A DNA stretch of 64,000 nt from Anaeramoeba flamelloides (Eukaryota > Metamonada > Anaeramoebidae). Positions 9,224 through 22,100 of this stretch are shown here, one piece after another. Below the pieces are notes generated by a model that saw nothing but the letters and a program-made list of their open reading frames with translations, was not told the origin of the DNA and did no database searches. The stretch covers positions 5,084,001-5,148,000 of the forward strand of contig JANTQA010000033.1 in assembly GCA_027625915.1 (NCBI GenBank), in the 5' to 3' direction. The translations under genes were made by a program, and so were the position numbers. Within the stretch, counting starts at the first letter, position 1. Each line of letters starts with the position of its first letter.

Positions 9224-12200
9224 TTAATATTTTTTTAACTCTGTTTTAACAAATCTAGGATTAGATCTAGTTATTTTTCTATTTTTCACAACTGTTCTAT
9301 AAACATTTTTTTTGGTATAAATATTATTTTTTGGTGAATATGAATAAGTAGGGGTTTGTGTGGTTGTTGTTGTTATTGTTTGTGATGATCTATATTTGTT
9401 TTTATTGCTGTTATTATTATCAACATAATCATCAGAGTCAACATCAACATCAACATCAACACCAACACCAACATCATTATTTAGCAATTGTTTATCAATA
9501 AATGGCAATTGTTTTAATATTTGAACATTAAATTTGATAAATTTTACAAGATTTTTGTTAATTTGAGAATCATTGTCTCTAATTAAGCTTTTGGAAATTT
9601 GCAATTGGTTATTTGAAATTTTTAAGGCTGCGTTACATTCTGCCTCTCTTTTTTCGATTGAATTTTTGAAATCAAATATTTGTTTGGATAAACGATTTTT
9701 TTCTCTTTCCAAAGTTCTAAATTTGGATTTTTCTCGGATTAATTCTTCTTGTATATTGTTATTTTCTGTCGTCCTTTGTTCACTTCCCACAAATGGGCTT
9801 CGGTTGGGGTTTAAGTCAAATTCGTTTCGAAGTTCTTCCAATTGGTTAATTTGGTGGTCGATTTCAAATTTTATTTCTTTATTTGTTTCTAATAATGAAA
9901 GTAATTTTTTGATATCAAGTCCAATTTTGTTTTTCAAATCGATCAATTCATTTAACGTTTCTTGATCGTCAATACCACTTTCCAATTTTTTCCTTAATTG
10001 GCTTGTATTTTTCCCTAAATTTAAAACCATTATTTCGTTATCATAATCATTTTCCTTTCCAAACCTTGCTTCTTCTAAAGAATCAAGTGCGCCAATCAAG
10101 TGGTTTGATGCATCCTTTTGTTGCTTTTGTTTTGAGAAGTATCGTCTAAATTGTAATAATTGCCTCTCAGCGATTTCCAACTTTTCGTATATTATTAGCA
10201 ACGCATTGTGCAGTTGGCTCTGCTCAGGATCATTTTGATTATTATCCTTGGTTAAATCCAAATTTTCGTTTTGTAATGCCTTTTGCACCTCTTTGCGATC
10301 ATTTAAAAGATCGTTTCTTAATTTGGATATTTCATCAAAATTTTGATCCAAATGTTTTTCTTTTTCTGCCAATTGCCTTTCTCTTTCCCTTAATGATTTA
10401 CTAAGATCCAATTCTTGGTTATTTTTATTTTGGAGATCATTTAATTGCTTATTTCGATCATTTTCCAAGTTTTGAATGTCACTCAATAATTGTTTTTTTC
10501 TTTTTAAATGTTGATCGATCAAGTCTTTTAAATTTTTTAAGATTTTTTTTTTATTGTCAATATCCAAATTGGCATCATTGTATATTTCTTGATTTTTTAA
10601 TTCCTCTTCCAATTTTTCAAATATTTCCCGAAGTGCGTCAAGTAGCACATCAATTGATTGATCTTCTACCTCGCCATCTATTGAGTCTGCCTTTTTTGAT
10701 GCAATGTCATAAAAGAGATCATTAATAGATTCACGCAATTCGGTGAATTTATTTTTTTCATTTGCCAATTGCTTTTTCAAATCCCGATTTAGTTTTTCCA
10801 ATTCTTTATTTGTCACATTTGGATCACCTCCGTCTAATCTTCCCTTTCCTCCCTTTTCTGGTTGTGGCTCGAAATCAATTTTGGTTCCTTCTTTTGGTTC
10901 CAATTGCTTTTCTAATTTTTCATTTGCATCATTTAATTGTTTTTCAAGTTTTATTTTTTCATTTTTAATAATTTCCATTTCTTGGATGATCTTTTTATTT
11001 TGTTTCAAAATTTCTTCATATTGTGGTGGTTGCTTATTTAATTCGTCAATATTATTATTTCTTTCATTTTTATTAAACTTTCTCATTTTATTGGAATGTG
11101 TAAGTGGATTAATTTTTTCAATTCCAATTTGTTGTTCATCAGGTTGAATAATGGAAGACTTTTCTAAATTTAAATGTTCTTGGAATGGATCAAGTGCATT
11201 GAATAGTGTTCGTTCAATTTCTGGTTCTGGTTCTGATTCTGGTTCTGGTTCGGATTCGTCTTCATCAGGATCCATTGATTCAATTTCCTGTCTTTCGATT
11301 TCTCTTTTGATAATTTTGCGACGGGGTGTAATTGGTTCCTTAGTAATTTCGTTTAATGTTCTTTTTTGGTTAGATTCTTGAATTATTAATAGCATCTCTT
11401 CAGTTTCCTTTTTTAATTTGTCTTGATCAATTTTGCCAGATTTCAAAATCTCGTTATTTTGCAATTTTTCCTTTCTTAAGGTCAAAGGTCGAACTAATTT
11501 TCTTGGGGTCAATTGGAATTTGTTTTTTGTCTGGATGGGTGTTCTTTGTTGAACTAGTGGCCTTGTGTTTTCATGCTCACGTATTTTATTTTCAAGTTCT
11601 GTCATTTCAGATTTTAAAATTTCCTTTTGCTTTCTTTTGTTCTGATCTCTTTCCAATGCCCGGTAAGGTTGATAATTTCTTTCTGGTACAATTTCCTCTG
11701 GTTTGGGTTGTCTTTCAACAAGAATTTCTTCATCCTCACCACTGCTTGGTATTTCTTGCTCAACAATGGGCTGTACAGGAATTGGCTTGGAAGTTTCAAT
11801 TCCCTGGTGCTTTCTTGGGAGATGCGAAATCACCGACATTGGGCCCTTGGATAAATTCTTCCAATGAATTGTGCCACTTAATTCGTTCCATTCGCCACTG
11901 AAGGATTGGTCGATCTTGTAAAATGCTAATTCCTGTTGTACCTCATACAGCAATTCACACGTTTTGGTCAATTCGTGGGTCTTTTTTTGTAAAAGCCGAG
12001 ATTTGGACTCAAGCTGGTTTCGTAACCTTTTTTGATCCTTTTCCATTATTTCCATATCTTGGTTGTAATTGTCTTCAATGATTCTTAGCTCCTTGTTGTC
12101 CGATCGTAACTTGGAATTCCTCTTTTTCAATTGAACAATCTCCTTGTCCCTGTCGGCTACTAATTGCTCCAATTTTTTGATTTCTTCCATATCAAATCGA

Positions 12201-13942
12201 TCCTTGGCTTGAGATCGGAAATCTTTCTTGATTTTTGACCCATTAAGCGTTTCGATCGTTCTCAGATGGTATACAATAAATTCTTGGTAATGTGGTAGCT
12301 CAGAAATTGGGTTGTCTAACACATTTAAAGACTTTAAGTTATACAATTCCTTGAAATGTAAAAGATCATTTAAATGCTCCAATTTGTTTGAACTCAAATC
12401 TAAATATTCAACTGCTTGAAGTTTGCTTACAGAATTTTTTCGAATCCTTGTGATGCTGTTGTTTGAAAAATCTAAATGTTGTAACTTTGTTAAGTGATTG
12501 ATATTTTCAATTTTGGTAATCATATTTCCAGAGAGATCTAAATGAATTAATTTTCTATTCTTGTCTAAATTTGAGATCGTTTCGATCATGTTCTCACTTA
12601 AATCTAAATAAGTTAAATTCTTTAATTTGTCTAAATTTTCAATGTACTATGGTTTTGTTTTGTTTTTTTTTGATTGGGATTTCAAAAGTTTTTTTTTTTT
12701 TTTTTTTTTTTTTTGTTGAGAAGTGAAGAAGATTAAGAATTTTATAAAAGTTTAAGAGTGAAAAAAGGTGTAAGGGTATGGAAACAATTTTGTTGATTCC
12801 AATCAATGATGTTTTCTATTTTAAGCAATTTACAATGTTAAAATTTTTTGTTGAGAGAAGGGTTATTGTTGTTTGTTCTTTTTTTTTTTTTTTTTCTATT
12901 TCTCCAAAAATTCGGTTTTTTACGCGATAGAGAATTAAGTTTCAATTTTTTTTTCAAAGAGTTGAGATGTTCTTTTGATTTATTTTTTTCAAAAAAAAAA
13001 TACTAAAAATTCTTAATGATTTTTTGGATCCAGATCAAACAAAAAAGAAAAAGTGGTTTGATCGAATTTTGTTCAATCAAAGAAAGGAGAAAAATTCAAA
13101 ATCAAACAAAAGCAAAAAAAAAATTTTCGAAGGCTTACTCTAATTTTCCCTTCTTTTTTATGTTCAAGATGCAAATTAAGTTCTTTAATTTCGTGAAGAT
13201 CTTGAATTTTTGTTTTTTTTTTAATAAATCCCTCTGTGATGTAACAAGTGAAGTTTGAAACTCCCTTAGGAACTGAGGTGCCTGTTTTTGGTAATCGGAA
13301 AAGTGATGGTGTTTGTAATTTTCTATTGTTCATCTTGTTTCTTTTAAGTGGGTAGTTTGAATAGGTTTGTGATTTTTTGACTGAAGTTCTGTTGGGTATT
13401 CTTTTTTTTTGTTTCACTGTTTGTGATGGTGTGAAAAAATTCTGATTGTTTAACCTATTTCTTGGTCTTGGTTTTGGTCTTGTTCTTCCCCTCCCTCTTC
13501 CTCTTCCATTCACTCTTTTTCTTGTTCTTGCTCTTGCTCTTCCTCTTCCTCTTCTTCCTGGTCCTTGTCTTCTTCCCCTTCCAGTCCCACTACTTTTGAC
13601 AATGTTGTTTCTTATTTTCTTCTCTTCTTCACTATCTTCGTCATCACTACTGTCATTGTCACTCCCCGAAGTGCTCTCACTGTTTGTTTCTTGGGATGAA
13701 GAATTTTGCTTGTCTATCTCAATTTCAATTTTGGGATCTTGGTTTTCGTTTTCTTTACTTGATGATGAAGAAGATCCTGTTCTCTCGTCATCTGAAGAAG
13801 ACCTAATTTCAGGCTCAGGTTCTGAAGATTCTTTTTGTGTTGTACCTTGGTTTTGTTTTGTTGGTGTTTGTGTTTGGTTGCTTTTTTGGTTTTCAGTAAT
13901 TCTTAAAAGTCTTTCTTTAATTAATGCTATTCTATCACTCAT
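9224..13942 (-). CDS. Centriolin-like LRR and coiled-coil protein (two exons)
   Basis: Exon 1 is 13942-13139 and exon 2 is 12646-9224, joined in phase 0 across a 492-bp intron (GTAAGC...CATAG), giving 1408 aa. The join is supported because it restores one leucine-rich-repeat block: exon 1 ends ...CYITEGFIKKKTK...EGKIR and exon 2 starts YIENLDKLKNLTYLDL. Residues ~119-163 are an R/G-rich tract, ~234-405 hold LRRs with the capping motif NPISELPHY, and ~405-1300 are coiled coil, followed by a D/V- and N-rich tail. The LRR entry (YITE.FIKK.TK) and the downstream segment ending QELAFYKID match human centriolin (CNTRL/CEP110) as I know it. That protein sits at the mother centriole and is used in cytokinesis and basal-body function. 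It is shorter than the human protein (about 2300 aa). A role at basal bodies here is inference. Confidence 0.85.
12647..13138 (-). other. Intron of the centriolin-like gene
   Basis: 492 nt with donor GTAAGC and acceptor CATAG. There is a stop in frame directly before exon 2, so the intron is required. It contains long T runs on the plus strand and no repeat that I could pair elsewhere. Confidence 0.8.
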
Positions 13943-14439
13943 TGGTTTTTAATTTGTTAATTTATTATTATTAAAAAATAAATCTATCAACCTCAAGTAA
14001 AATTAAAAAAATGAAAAGAGATTCTCAAGAAAAACTTTTTATCTCAAAGTTTATTTTTTTTTTTTTGTCTTCAGGATGCGAAACAATTTTCGTTTCCAAA
14101 TCTTTCCATCCCTTTGTATCATTTTTTGAAAGTTAAATTTTGAAAAGTCTTCTTCTTTCAAAAAAAGAGTATATTTTTTTAATTTTATTGTGTGCTTTTA
14201 ACTTTTGAAAGTCATTTCAGGAATCTGTTTTTAATAGGTATTTTTCCGACAAAAGTTCGAAATTCTTTTTCTCCAAACCTTTTTTGAAACATTATTTTTT
14301 TTCATTCTCTTTTTTGGTGTGATTAACAGATTTTCCCTATTTTTTAAAAAATGGGTGTAGTTATGACTTGGTAAATGAATAAGAAAAGAGAAAGTGAAAT
14401 TATTTTTTTAACGTTTTATTTTATAATTTTAACGTAGTT
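13943..14439. other. 5' flank of the centriolin-like gene
   Basis: AT-rich sequence upstream of the minus-strand ATG at 13942. No promoter motif that I can support and no gene. Confidence 0.35.
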
Positions 14440-16150
14440 TATACATTTTATCAATTTTGAGTGCCTCAATTTATACGAAACTGAATTCGACAAATCAATT
14501 TCTTTAGCTTAACATATTAACATTTTAATTTGGAGAGTGCGATATGTCTATAGTATAATAGATTTACAAACCAATTAAAAAATGGAAATCAAAAAAATGA
14601 AACAATTGATTAAGAAAAATTAAAAAAAAATCATTTATTTCTTGATCTTATTCTGAAACATTTTATATAATAACTTTTTCTTGACTTTAGTTTTATTTTT
14701 AATACTTAAGGGTAATGCTTTTGTTTGTAAAATTTTTGATTAACAAATTACTGTGATCAAAATAATGTGTGTAAAATAACAATAATCCGTTCTTCAAAAT
14801 ATAATAGCTACTTTTTTTCTTCTTGTTCCAATGCAATATCCAATTTACTACACAATAGTATCTCTAAGTTCAAATCATTTTTGAAAGTAAACGGCTTGAT
14901 TTTTTCAGTATAATTACCTTTAAAGTATGTATGAATTCTACTTACAATTTTTCATCATTTTCATAATTTTTTGAAATTCTTTAGTTTTTTTTAATGATGA
15001 TAAATATATATAAATTTTAACTCGTTTTTTTGAGATAAATTTTCCAATTTGATCCTTTATTTTAGAATTTTTTTTAAATAATAGAACTTTAAGAATCCAA
15101 TACAGTATTTAAAATGAGTTTTTTAATGTTTTTTTTTTTTTTTTAATCCTTTAATGTCAATGTCTTCTATAACTAAAAAACACATTTTTTATATTGAAAC
15201 ACAATTAAACTTTTTAACAAGTATTATTTTAACAACTGTACATTTCATTTCTAAAGAATTTTTTCAAATGAATTTAAATTTCTCTTCTCCTTTAATTCAT
15301 CTAATTCTAGTTTTAGTCTAAGAAAAAAGGTTATTTTTTAAATCCCCAATCAAAAAGGTAAAGATATATTTAACCAATTTATCTGTTTGATCTTAGAATT
15401 ATTTTCCATTTCTATGAGAACTATAAATTATTCTGAATATGTTTGAATTTTTTTTCTAAATTATTCTTTAATTTTGGCTTGAAAATTTTGTAAGTGTTTT
15501 TTTGATTCCGATAATTCAAACCCTTCACTTTAACCTTTGAAAAAGTATTCTTTATTTTGTTTTGGGATTTTCAATATATTTGTTACAAGAATTTTGAAAA
15601 TGAATTTGTGAAAAAAAAATTTTATAAAATAATAATAAATCACAATGAAGTGAGTAATAAAAAGTACAAAATTGTTTGAAAAAATACAAATAAAGAATAA
15701 TAAGAGAAAAAAAATCTTGGAAAATATAATTTTGTCAGTTTTTTTTTTTTTTTTCATTCTTGATTTCAACAAATTTATTTGGAAATGTGACCTTTCTTGT
15801 TTGGTCTTCTAAAAGAAAAGATTTTTTAAAAATATACCTTTTGGGTCTATATTTTTCACTTTATTGTGTGATTATTTTCACTCTTTCCCATGTACAAATT
15901 TCTAGATCCAAAACTTTATTAATAAAACCAAAAATTTATCTCAAAAAAAAAGTTCATAAAATTGAAAAATTAAAGATCTAACTCTGGTTTACTTTGGGAT
16001 ATTTTCACAAACAGAGTAATGAATAGTATTTTGGTTTCAAATTTTGTTTTTCTGGTAACACTCAGAAAATAAATTTTCAGTAAAGTTTATACATCACCAA
16101 TTAAAATGTCATAAAATGGTAGAATGTACCTACCCCTCCTTACAATGTCT
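14440..16150. repeat. Dispersed repeat R2, copy 1
   Basis: Collinear with 54190-55440 in the same orientation. Landmarks in both copies: GCGAAACTGAATTC-type start, TCTTTAATTTTGG, CTTGGAAAAT followed by a T run and TTTCAACAAATTT, TTGTTTGGTCTTCTAAAA, AGATCCAAAA with ATAAAACCAAAAATTTA, and TGGTAACACTC/TGGTGGCACTC. Copy 1 is about 450 bp longer. No intact coding sequence. Confidence 0.7.
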
Positions 16151-17590
16151 AGAAAATTTTCACAACTTGAAAATAACCTTAAAAATCATTATTAATTGAT
16201 AATATTATAAAAATTCAATTCAAAACTTTTTTTGAGCATTAGTAGTGTGATTAAAACTTGTTGATAAAATTCACCCCATATAAAAATATAATACAATTTT
16301 TTTTATGAGATAGGGTATTTGATGACAGGAATACACTTAAACACGAATTAGGCTCATATTTAAATTGATTTTTTGAGGTTAGATCTTGAATTAATTTAAA
16401 TTATAAAACAAAAAAATTTAATTATAAATATTTATTTTGTTATTAATTTTACAAACTTTTTACTTGTTTTTGAATTTTATATAAAATCTTCCAAACTTAA
16501 ACAACTTCAAGTCAAAAAAGACAATTTCTTCCCCGGTCAAAGTAAAAATGAAAATTTTAGATTTGATAATGGATTGTTTATTATTGTATCATTTTTTGTA
16601 AATTTTCTTTTGGGTCTTCTTTTTTTGGATATAATTTACATTTTTTTTTGTAAGATCAATTTTTCTTTCGATTTCATTTTATTTTTAAACCGGGTCTTGG
16701 TTAGAATTAAAAATTATTTTACCACCCCCCAAAAAAAAAAAACTAATTAAAAACTGGTTAAAACTAACAACTATAATTTAATAAATAAGAAATTTTGTAA
16801 AAAAAAAAAAAAAAAACTTAAAATGGTTTATATTAACCTTCACAATACAAAAAAATAAAAGTGTAATTTATTTATAATTGTAATATATTAAACATTCTGT
16901 GACACATTGGATTCTTTACGAAAAAAATAAACTTTTTTTAATAGTATGATAAATGATATGTTCTTATTTTTCTAATTTCTTAACTAAAAATGAAAAAATA
17001 CTAAATATCTTTCTCTCAAATTATCCACCTTCAAAAATAAATTTTTGAAAATTACTAAAAGAGAAAAGGAAACGAAAGAATATATAATTATCTCAAAATT
17101 TTAACATTAAGATATCTTTATTATGAAAAAACTTCAAAAAAAGTGTACAAGCTCGTTACTTTAGAAAAATATTCAATAACAATCCATTTTAAATAAGAAT
17201 AAAATGAAAAAAACAATTATAAAAAATCATACATAAGAAACTCTGTGAAAAAATTACCCTTAAAAAATAGACAGAAAATCTTTAATCCAATCAAGAACAA
17301 TTATGAAATTTATTATTTTTTTGGGGGAATTTTTCATATGAACTCTTATATTTAGTTGACATAAAAAATCAAAGTATAAACAAAATGAAAAAAAAAAAAA
17401 AAAAATTCAATTACTGAAACCCCCAACGGGCTTCAAATTTCATAAATAACAATGTTCCACAAAAACTAATCTTCAAAGAATTAATTTAAACATCTGAAGA
17501 ATAGGAAATTTATTTAATAAAAATAAAATACACACCATTGCTAAAATAACCCTTTCTGAAAGTTTTTTTAGTGTTTCAAAATAAAAGATG

Positions 17591-17650
<60 letters not shown>

Positions 17651-18235
17651 GACCCACACATTAAACTAACAGAGAAACCAATAATAAACCATAATAAAAT
17701 ATTATATTAATTTCTATAAGTTCTATTATTAAAAAAGAAATTATAAAATAAAGTAACATATTAGAAAATTTATCTCAAAAAATAGAGTTAATTTTTACTA
17801 AAAAAATTACTTTACAATAAAAATTTTTTGTAATCAAAAGAACTATAAAATTTCAAAAATTATGAAAATTTTGGAAGCGATTTCATTATTACTGATACAT
17901 TTATTCATAATATCAAGGATTTTATTTTCAAAAATGATTTGGACTTAAGTATACTATATGGATAAGAATTAGATGTTACATTGAAACATGCATAAAAAAA
18001 GCAGTAATTTTATTTAAAAACACAGAAGAAGGAATTTGGGCACTCATTGTTTTGATCACTATAGATTCATATTTTTTTTTTGGAAATTTAGATTTACCTT
18101 CAATAATCAATAGTGTTTATCCATTGAAACATACTAATTATTAATTGATCTTAAAATTATAAATTATCTCTATACTAAATACCCAAAAAAAACACCACTT
18201 TAAAAACAAAATTTGAAAACATATGTGTTTTCTAT
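16151..18235. other. AT-rich spacer without a gene
   Basis: No supported gene. It contains a long TA microsatellite (listed separately) and many A/T runs. Confidence 0.4.
17592..17647. repeat. (TA)28 microsatellite
   Basis: An uninterrupted 56-nt alternating TA tract. Confidence 0.95.
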
Positions 18236-18700
18236 TTATTTCAAGAAAGGGGTAAAAAAAGAAAATTATATCCAATAAAAAATATAGGAATAAGAAAAAT
18301 AATTAAAATATCAATAAATATTAATAATATAATTTGCATGGCCAAATTAAAAACTTTTCCGCTGTTGTTAGGTTTTCTTGAGTTTTCTATTTATTGGAAA
18401 AATCGATAGATTATTGTTAGGTTTTTTTTACTTTAGAAATAAACCGAAAATTTATTAAAATTTTCGGTTTATTTCTAAAGTAAAAAAAAACTAGAACACT
18501 TCACAAATAATTCAGAAAAGCTCAAGAAAACCTAGGCACTTGATATCACTTTGCGACACTTCTCCTGAATTCACAGGAGGAACAAAAACCGATAGAAAGA
18601 TTATTGATACAGTTTAAAAATTTCACAATCTGTGTTTAAAAGATACATATTTTAATTCTCTGTGTTGTCGACTCTAATAGTGTTTTTTAAATAAAAACAA
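18236..18700. repeat. R6 foldback repeat, copy 1
   Basis: Related to 46640-47460. Both copies carry GTTAGGTTTTCTTGAGTTTTC on one side and CTCAAGAAAACCTAGGCACT on the other, then GACACTT...ACAGGAGGA, CGATAGAAAGATTAT and a TTCCACAA/TTTCACAA-CTGTG block. The arms face each other, so the unit can fold on itself. Confidence 0.75.
18421..18491. repeat. Near-perfect hairpin inside R6
   Basis: ACTTTAGAAATAAACCGAAA and its reverse complement face each other around a 4-nt ATTA loop, with arms of about 32 nt including flanking T/A runs. It sits between the two outer foldback arms of R6. Confidence 0.85.
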
Positions 18701-19175
18701 AACATATCTTGTAATTATCCCAAATTGATAATTGTATTCAATATTCACTTATTCTCTATCAAAAAACAAAATAAATGTGGCATTCAAAGAACCAAATCAA
18801 CGACATAATTTACAACCAACAAAAGACACTAATATAAAACAAGATAATATTAAGTCAGAAAACCCCAAGAAATCTCAAAAGAACAAATTTTGAAAAAAAA
18901 TGAATAATTAATTTCTCTGTTTAAAAAATACGTGAAACTTACTTAAATAAAAAAGGGTAACAAAAATATAACATTTCCACCCTTTACGGAAACGAGTGTT
19001 TACCCTTTTAAAAATTAAACAACTATACTTTTTTTTATTTTGGTTCATAAATAAAAGTACATTTGGGATGCTTTTCATTTTTTCTTTTTATTCGTTTTTT
19101 TTTTCAAATTTATTTTTTTAATCTTTTTTTTTTTAATTTATTTAATTGTGTGTTGGCTCTTTTGTTTTTAACAAA
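18701..19175. other. 5' flank of EMC1
   Basis: Intergenic sequence before the EMC1 start. An inverted pair of GGGTAA-type motifs is listed separately. T-rich sequence dominates the last 100 bp. Confidence 0.4.
18951..19009. promoter_or_regulatory. Candidate inverted-repeat site upstream of EMC1
   Basis: AAAAGGGTAACA (18951-18962) faces TGTTTACCCTTTT (18997-19009), 167-225 bp before the EMC1 ATG, with an extra CACCCTTTACGG between them. This is the least AT-rich part of the flank. It may be a factor-binding site, but function is untested and the motif is short. Confidence 0.3.
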
Positions 19176-22100
19176 ATGAAAACCTTATTTACTTTTGTTT
19201 TACTTTTAATTTTTTTCCAAGCAAGTTTCTGTATATCAACTGAGCAAACAAAAAAAAGGGTTCATGAAGGCATTGGAGAAATAGTTAGGAGCGATTTGGA
19301 ATGTGGAAGTAGTTCTGGGATCTTTGTTCAAACAGAATCAAACATGGTAGCGTTGTTGAAGCCAAAAAATGGAGAAATTGTTTGGAAACATAAATTCAAT
19401 GAAAAAGAAAAACTGATAACAAGTACATGCTCACATCACTCTTCTGTGATCTTAACAGATCGAAAGATCTTGGTTGTTCAACCAAACACCGGGAAAGTTT
19501 TAAATGAATTTAACCACAACTCGAACACGGTTACCTTTTCCAAATTATTAACGGGCAAAGATCACTTCGTCGTAGTACTCGATGACACGATCCAATACCG
19601 AGAATTAAAAACAGGAAATATTAAGTACAGCACAAAGTATTCAAAAAAAGATTTTGAATTAACATCACTCTTTTTGAATGAAGAATCAAACTCTGTGGTT
19701 GTTATTGGGGTTAATAAAAAAAGAAAAACACCCGAATTTCTTTATTTAGAAGAACAAAAGCAAAATCAAAAGCAAAAGGGAAACAACAAGGAGAATAAAG
19801 TCAACCAAGAACCAAAATTAATAAAATTCCAAGTAGACAGTGACAACAAAATTAAATTAAACACAAGGCCTACCTTATTAAGAAAGGAATCAATTGCACT
19901 CTATTTAGATCAAGAAAGTACAAAAACTGTAAATTTCCTTGATCTTAATAGCCTCATTTCTCAAGGAAAAACTAGCAAAGATAATAGGATCATAATAACT
20001 GTTGAATCATCGTCCTTAAAGAATCTCAAAAGTGGGAATGAGAATTTACAAATAATAACATCTTCCTCCAGTCATTTTGTTGTTGTTCAAGAACAATCTG
20101 GACAAACATCAAATAAAAATAAGGCATTTATTTATAAATTTAAAAAGACTAATAAAAAAAATTCAATAATTTTAATTGCAGAGAAGGAATACAATAATAA
20201 CAAAAACAAAAAAGAAAAAGGAAAAGGGAAAGAAACAGAATCGACATTTTGGTTTTCAAACCAAAGATCAAATTCAGATTTTGTTACGTTTGTTCAACAG
20301 ACAGAAACAAAATTGCTAATTACAAGTTATTCTTCTGAGAAAACAATAAACGAAGAAATCGATTATTTCAAAAGAAATGATTATGGAAAAATAAAAAAAG
20401 TAGATTTACTTTTCTTTAATTTAAATTCAAAAAAGGAAATGTTACCATTTTATTTGATCGAATTTGAAGACTTATCTCTTCATATGGTTCATCTTAACCA
20501 AAAAACAACACCAACAACAGCAACAAAAAAAAAAACAAAAAATATCTTATGGGGTAGAGAGGAAGCATTGACAGATATTATTGATTTATTAATTATTCCA
20601 AAAAAAAGTTTGAATATTTACCAAAATTCTAACGAGAATAATAAATTTGATCTTGAGAAAATCAAACAAAGCTTGCAATTAAAAATTGATGAATCTAAAA
20701 AAAAAATAATAGGCATCTATGATAAAATTCCAAAGTCTATGGATGGAATTAAAACATATTTTAATTTGGCAGCAAATGAAATAAAACAAAAAATATATTC
20801 AATTGTTAATCCTTCGGAATATTCAAAGCAACCAGGCTTTAAAATGGATGTGAACAAATTAAATTATGTCAAAAAAAATTGGCATTTAAAATTTGAAGAT
20901 TCTAATTCGGAGAAATTTGATTTTAATAAATTACTAGTTATAATCACTCGCAATGGAAACGTCTATGGATTTTCTACATCCAAAAATCAAATAATTTGGA
21001 AAATTAGGCTACCCGTTTCAGAAAAATTAGGTTCATTAGATCAAATGTTTCGAATCAACGATAAACAAATTTTTATTATTGGATCCACTAATCATGAGGA
21101 TATGGATAACAATAACAGACAAAAGAAAAGTACATTTATTGCAATGATCGACATTGTTGATAAAGAAATTATTGAAAGCAAATGGGTTGAGCAATGGACA
21201 GCCAAGCAAACAATTTCAATTGATTTGGAAGATTATAACGATGATGATAATGACAATAATAATCAAATTATAAGGCCTCAAAAGGCTGTTTTGATACTAG
21301 ATAACCAGGGGGGCTATCACCTGTTTCCAAAAACGGGATATGTGCTCAAGTCCTTCGATTTAATTTATAACCGAGTACATTTTGTTGTTATGAATAAGGA
21401 AACAAATACTTTGTTTTGCTATCATTTCATTAAAGACGATTTATTTGAAACAACAGATAACCCTCCAAAGCCAGAAATTAAATGGACGAAGCAATTTGAT
21501 AAAAAGGAAGAAGTTACCCAAATCAACATTAATTACGAAAACCAATACCCAGATAAGCATTCAAATAATAATTATTATAATCCATACATGATCTCACTTC
21601 TTACATATAACAAGGTGGAAAAAACAATAACAGTGCTCATTATAGATACCGTTTCTGGCAAGATCATTGGGAATGTGAAAAATTATGATGCCTCGCTCCC
21701 AGCCACCTTACAACATTATGCAAGTAAATTAGTTTATCATTACTGGGGTACCAAGGTGAAGACGACGGTCATGTCTGTAATTGAATTAAAGGCAAACGCA
21801 TTCTCTTCAAAGCATTATAGACAAAACCATAAAAACATTCTTTATCAGAACAGGCCAATGGTAACACTCAAAAAGCAATCCTATTTGTTCCCTTCGTATG
21901 TCAACGTTATGGGCGTTTCCAAAAGTAAAGACAATATTAACCAAAAGGGTCTCGTTTTGGCTCTTTCAACAGACGACCTGTTCTTGCTCTCGGATTCCTT
22001 TTTAAATCCAGAAAGAACATTAAATGTTCAAAATGCAATGAAACTCGGACTAATTCCTTATGCTACCTACCTTCCTCACCAAGCTAAAAACATTATCAAC

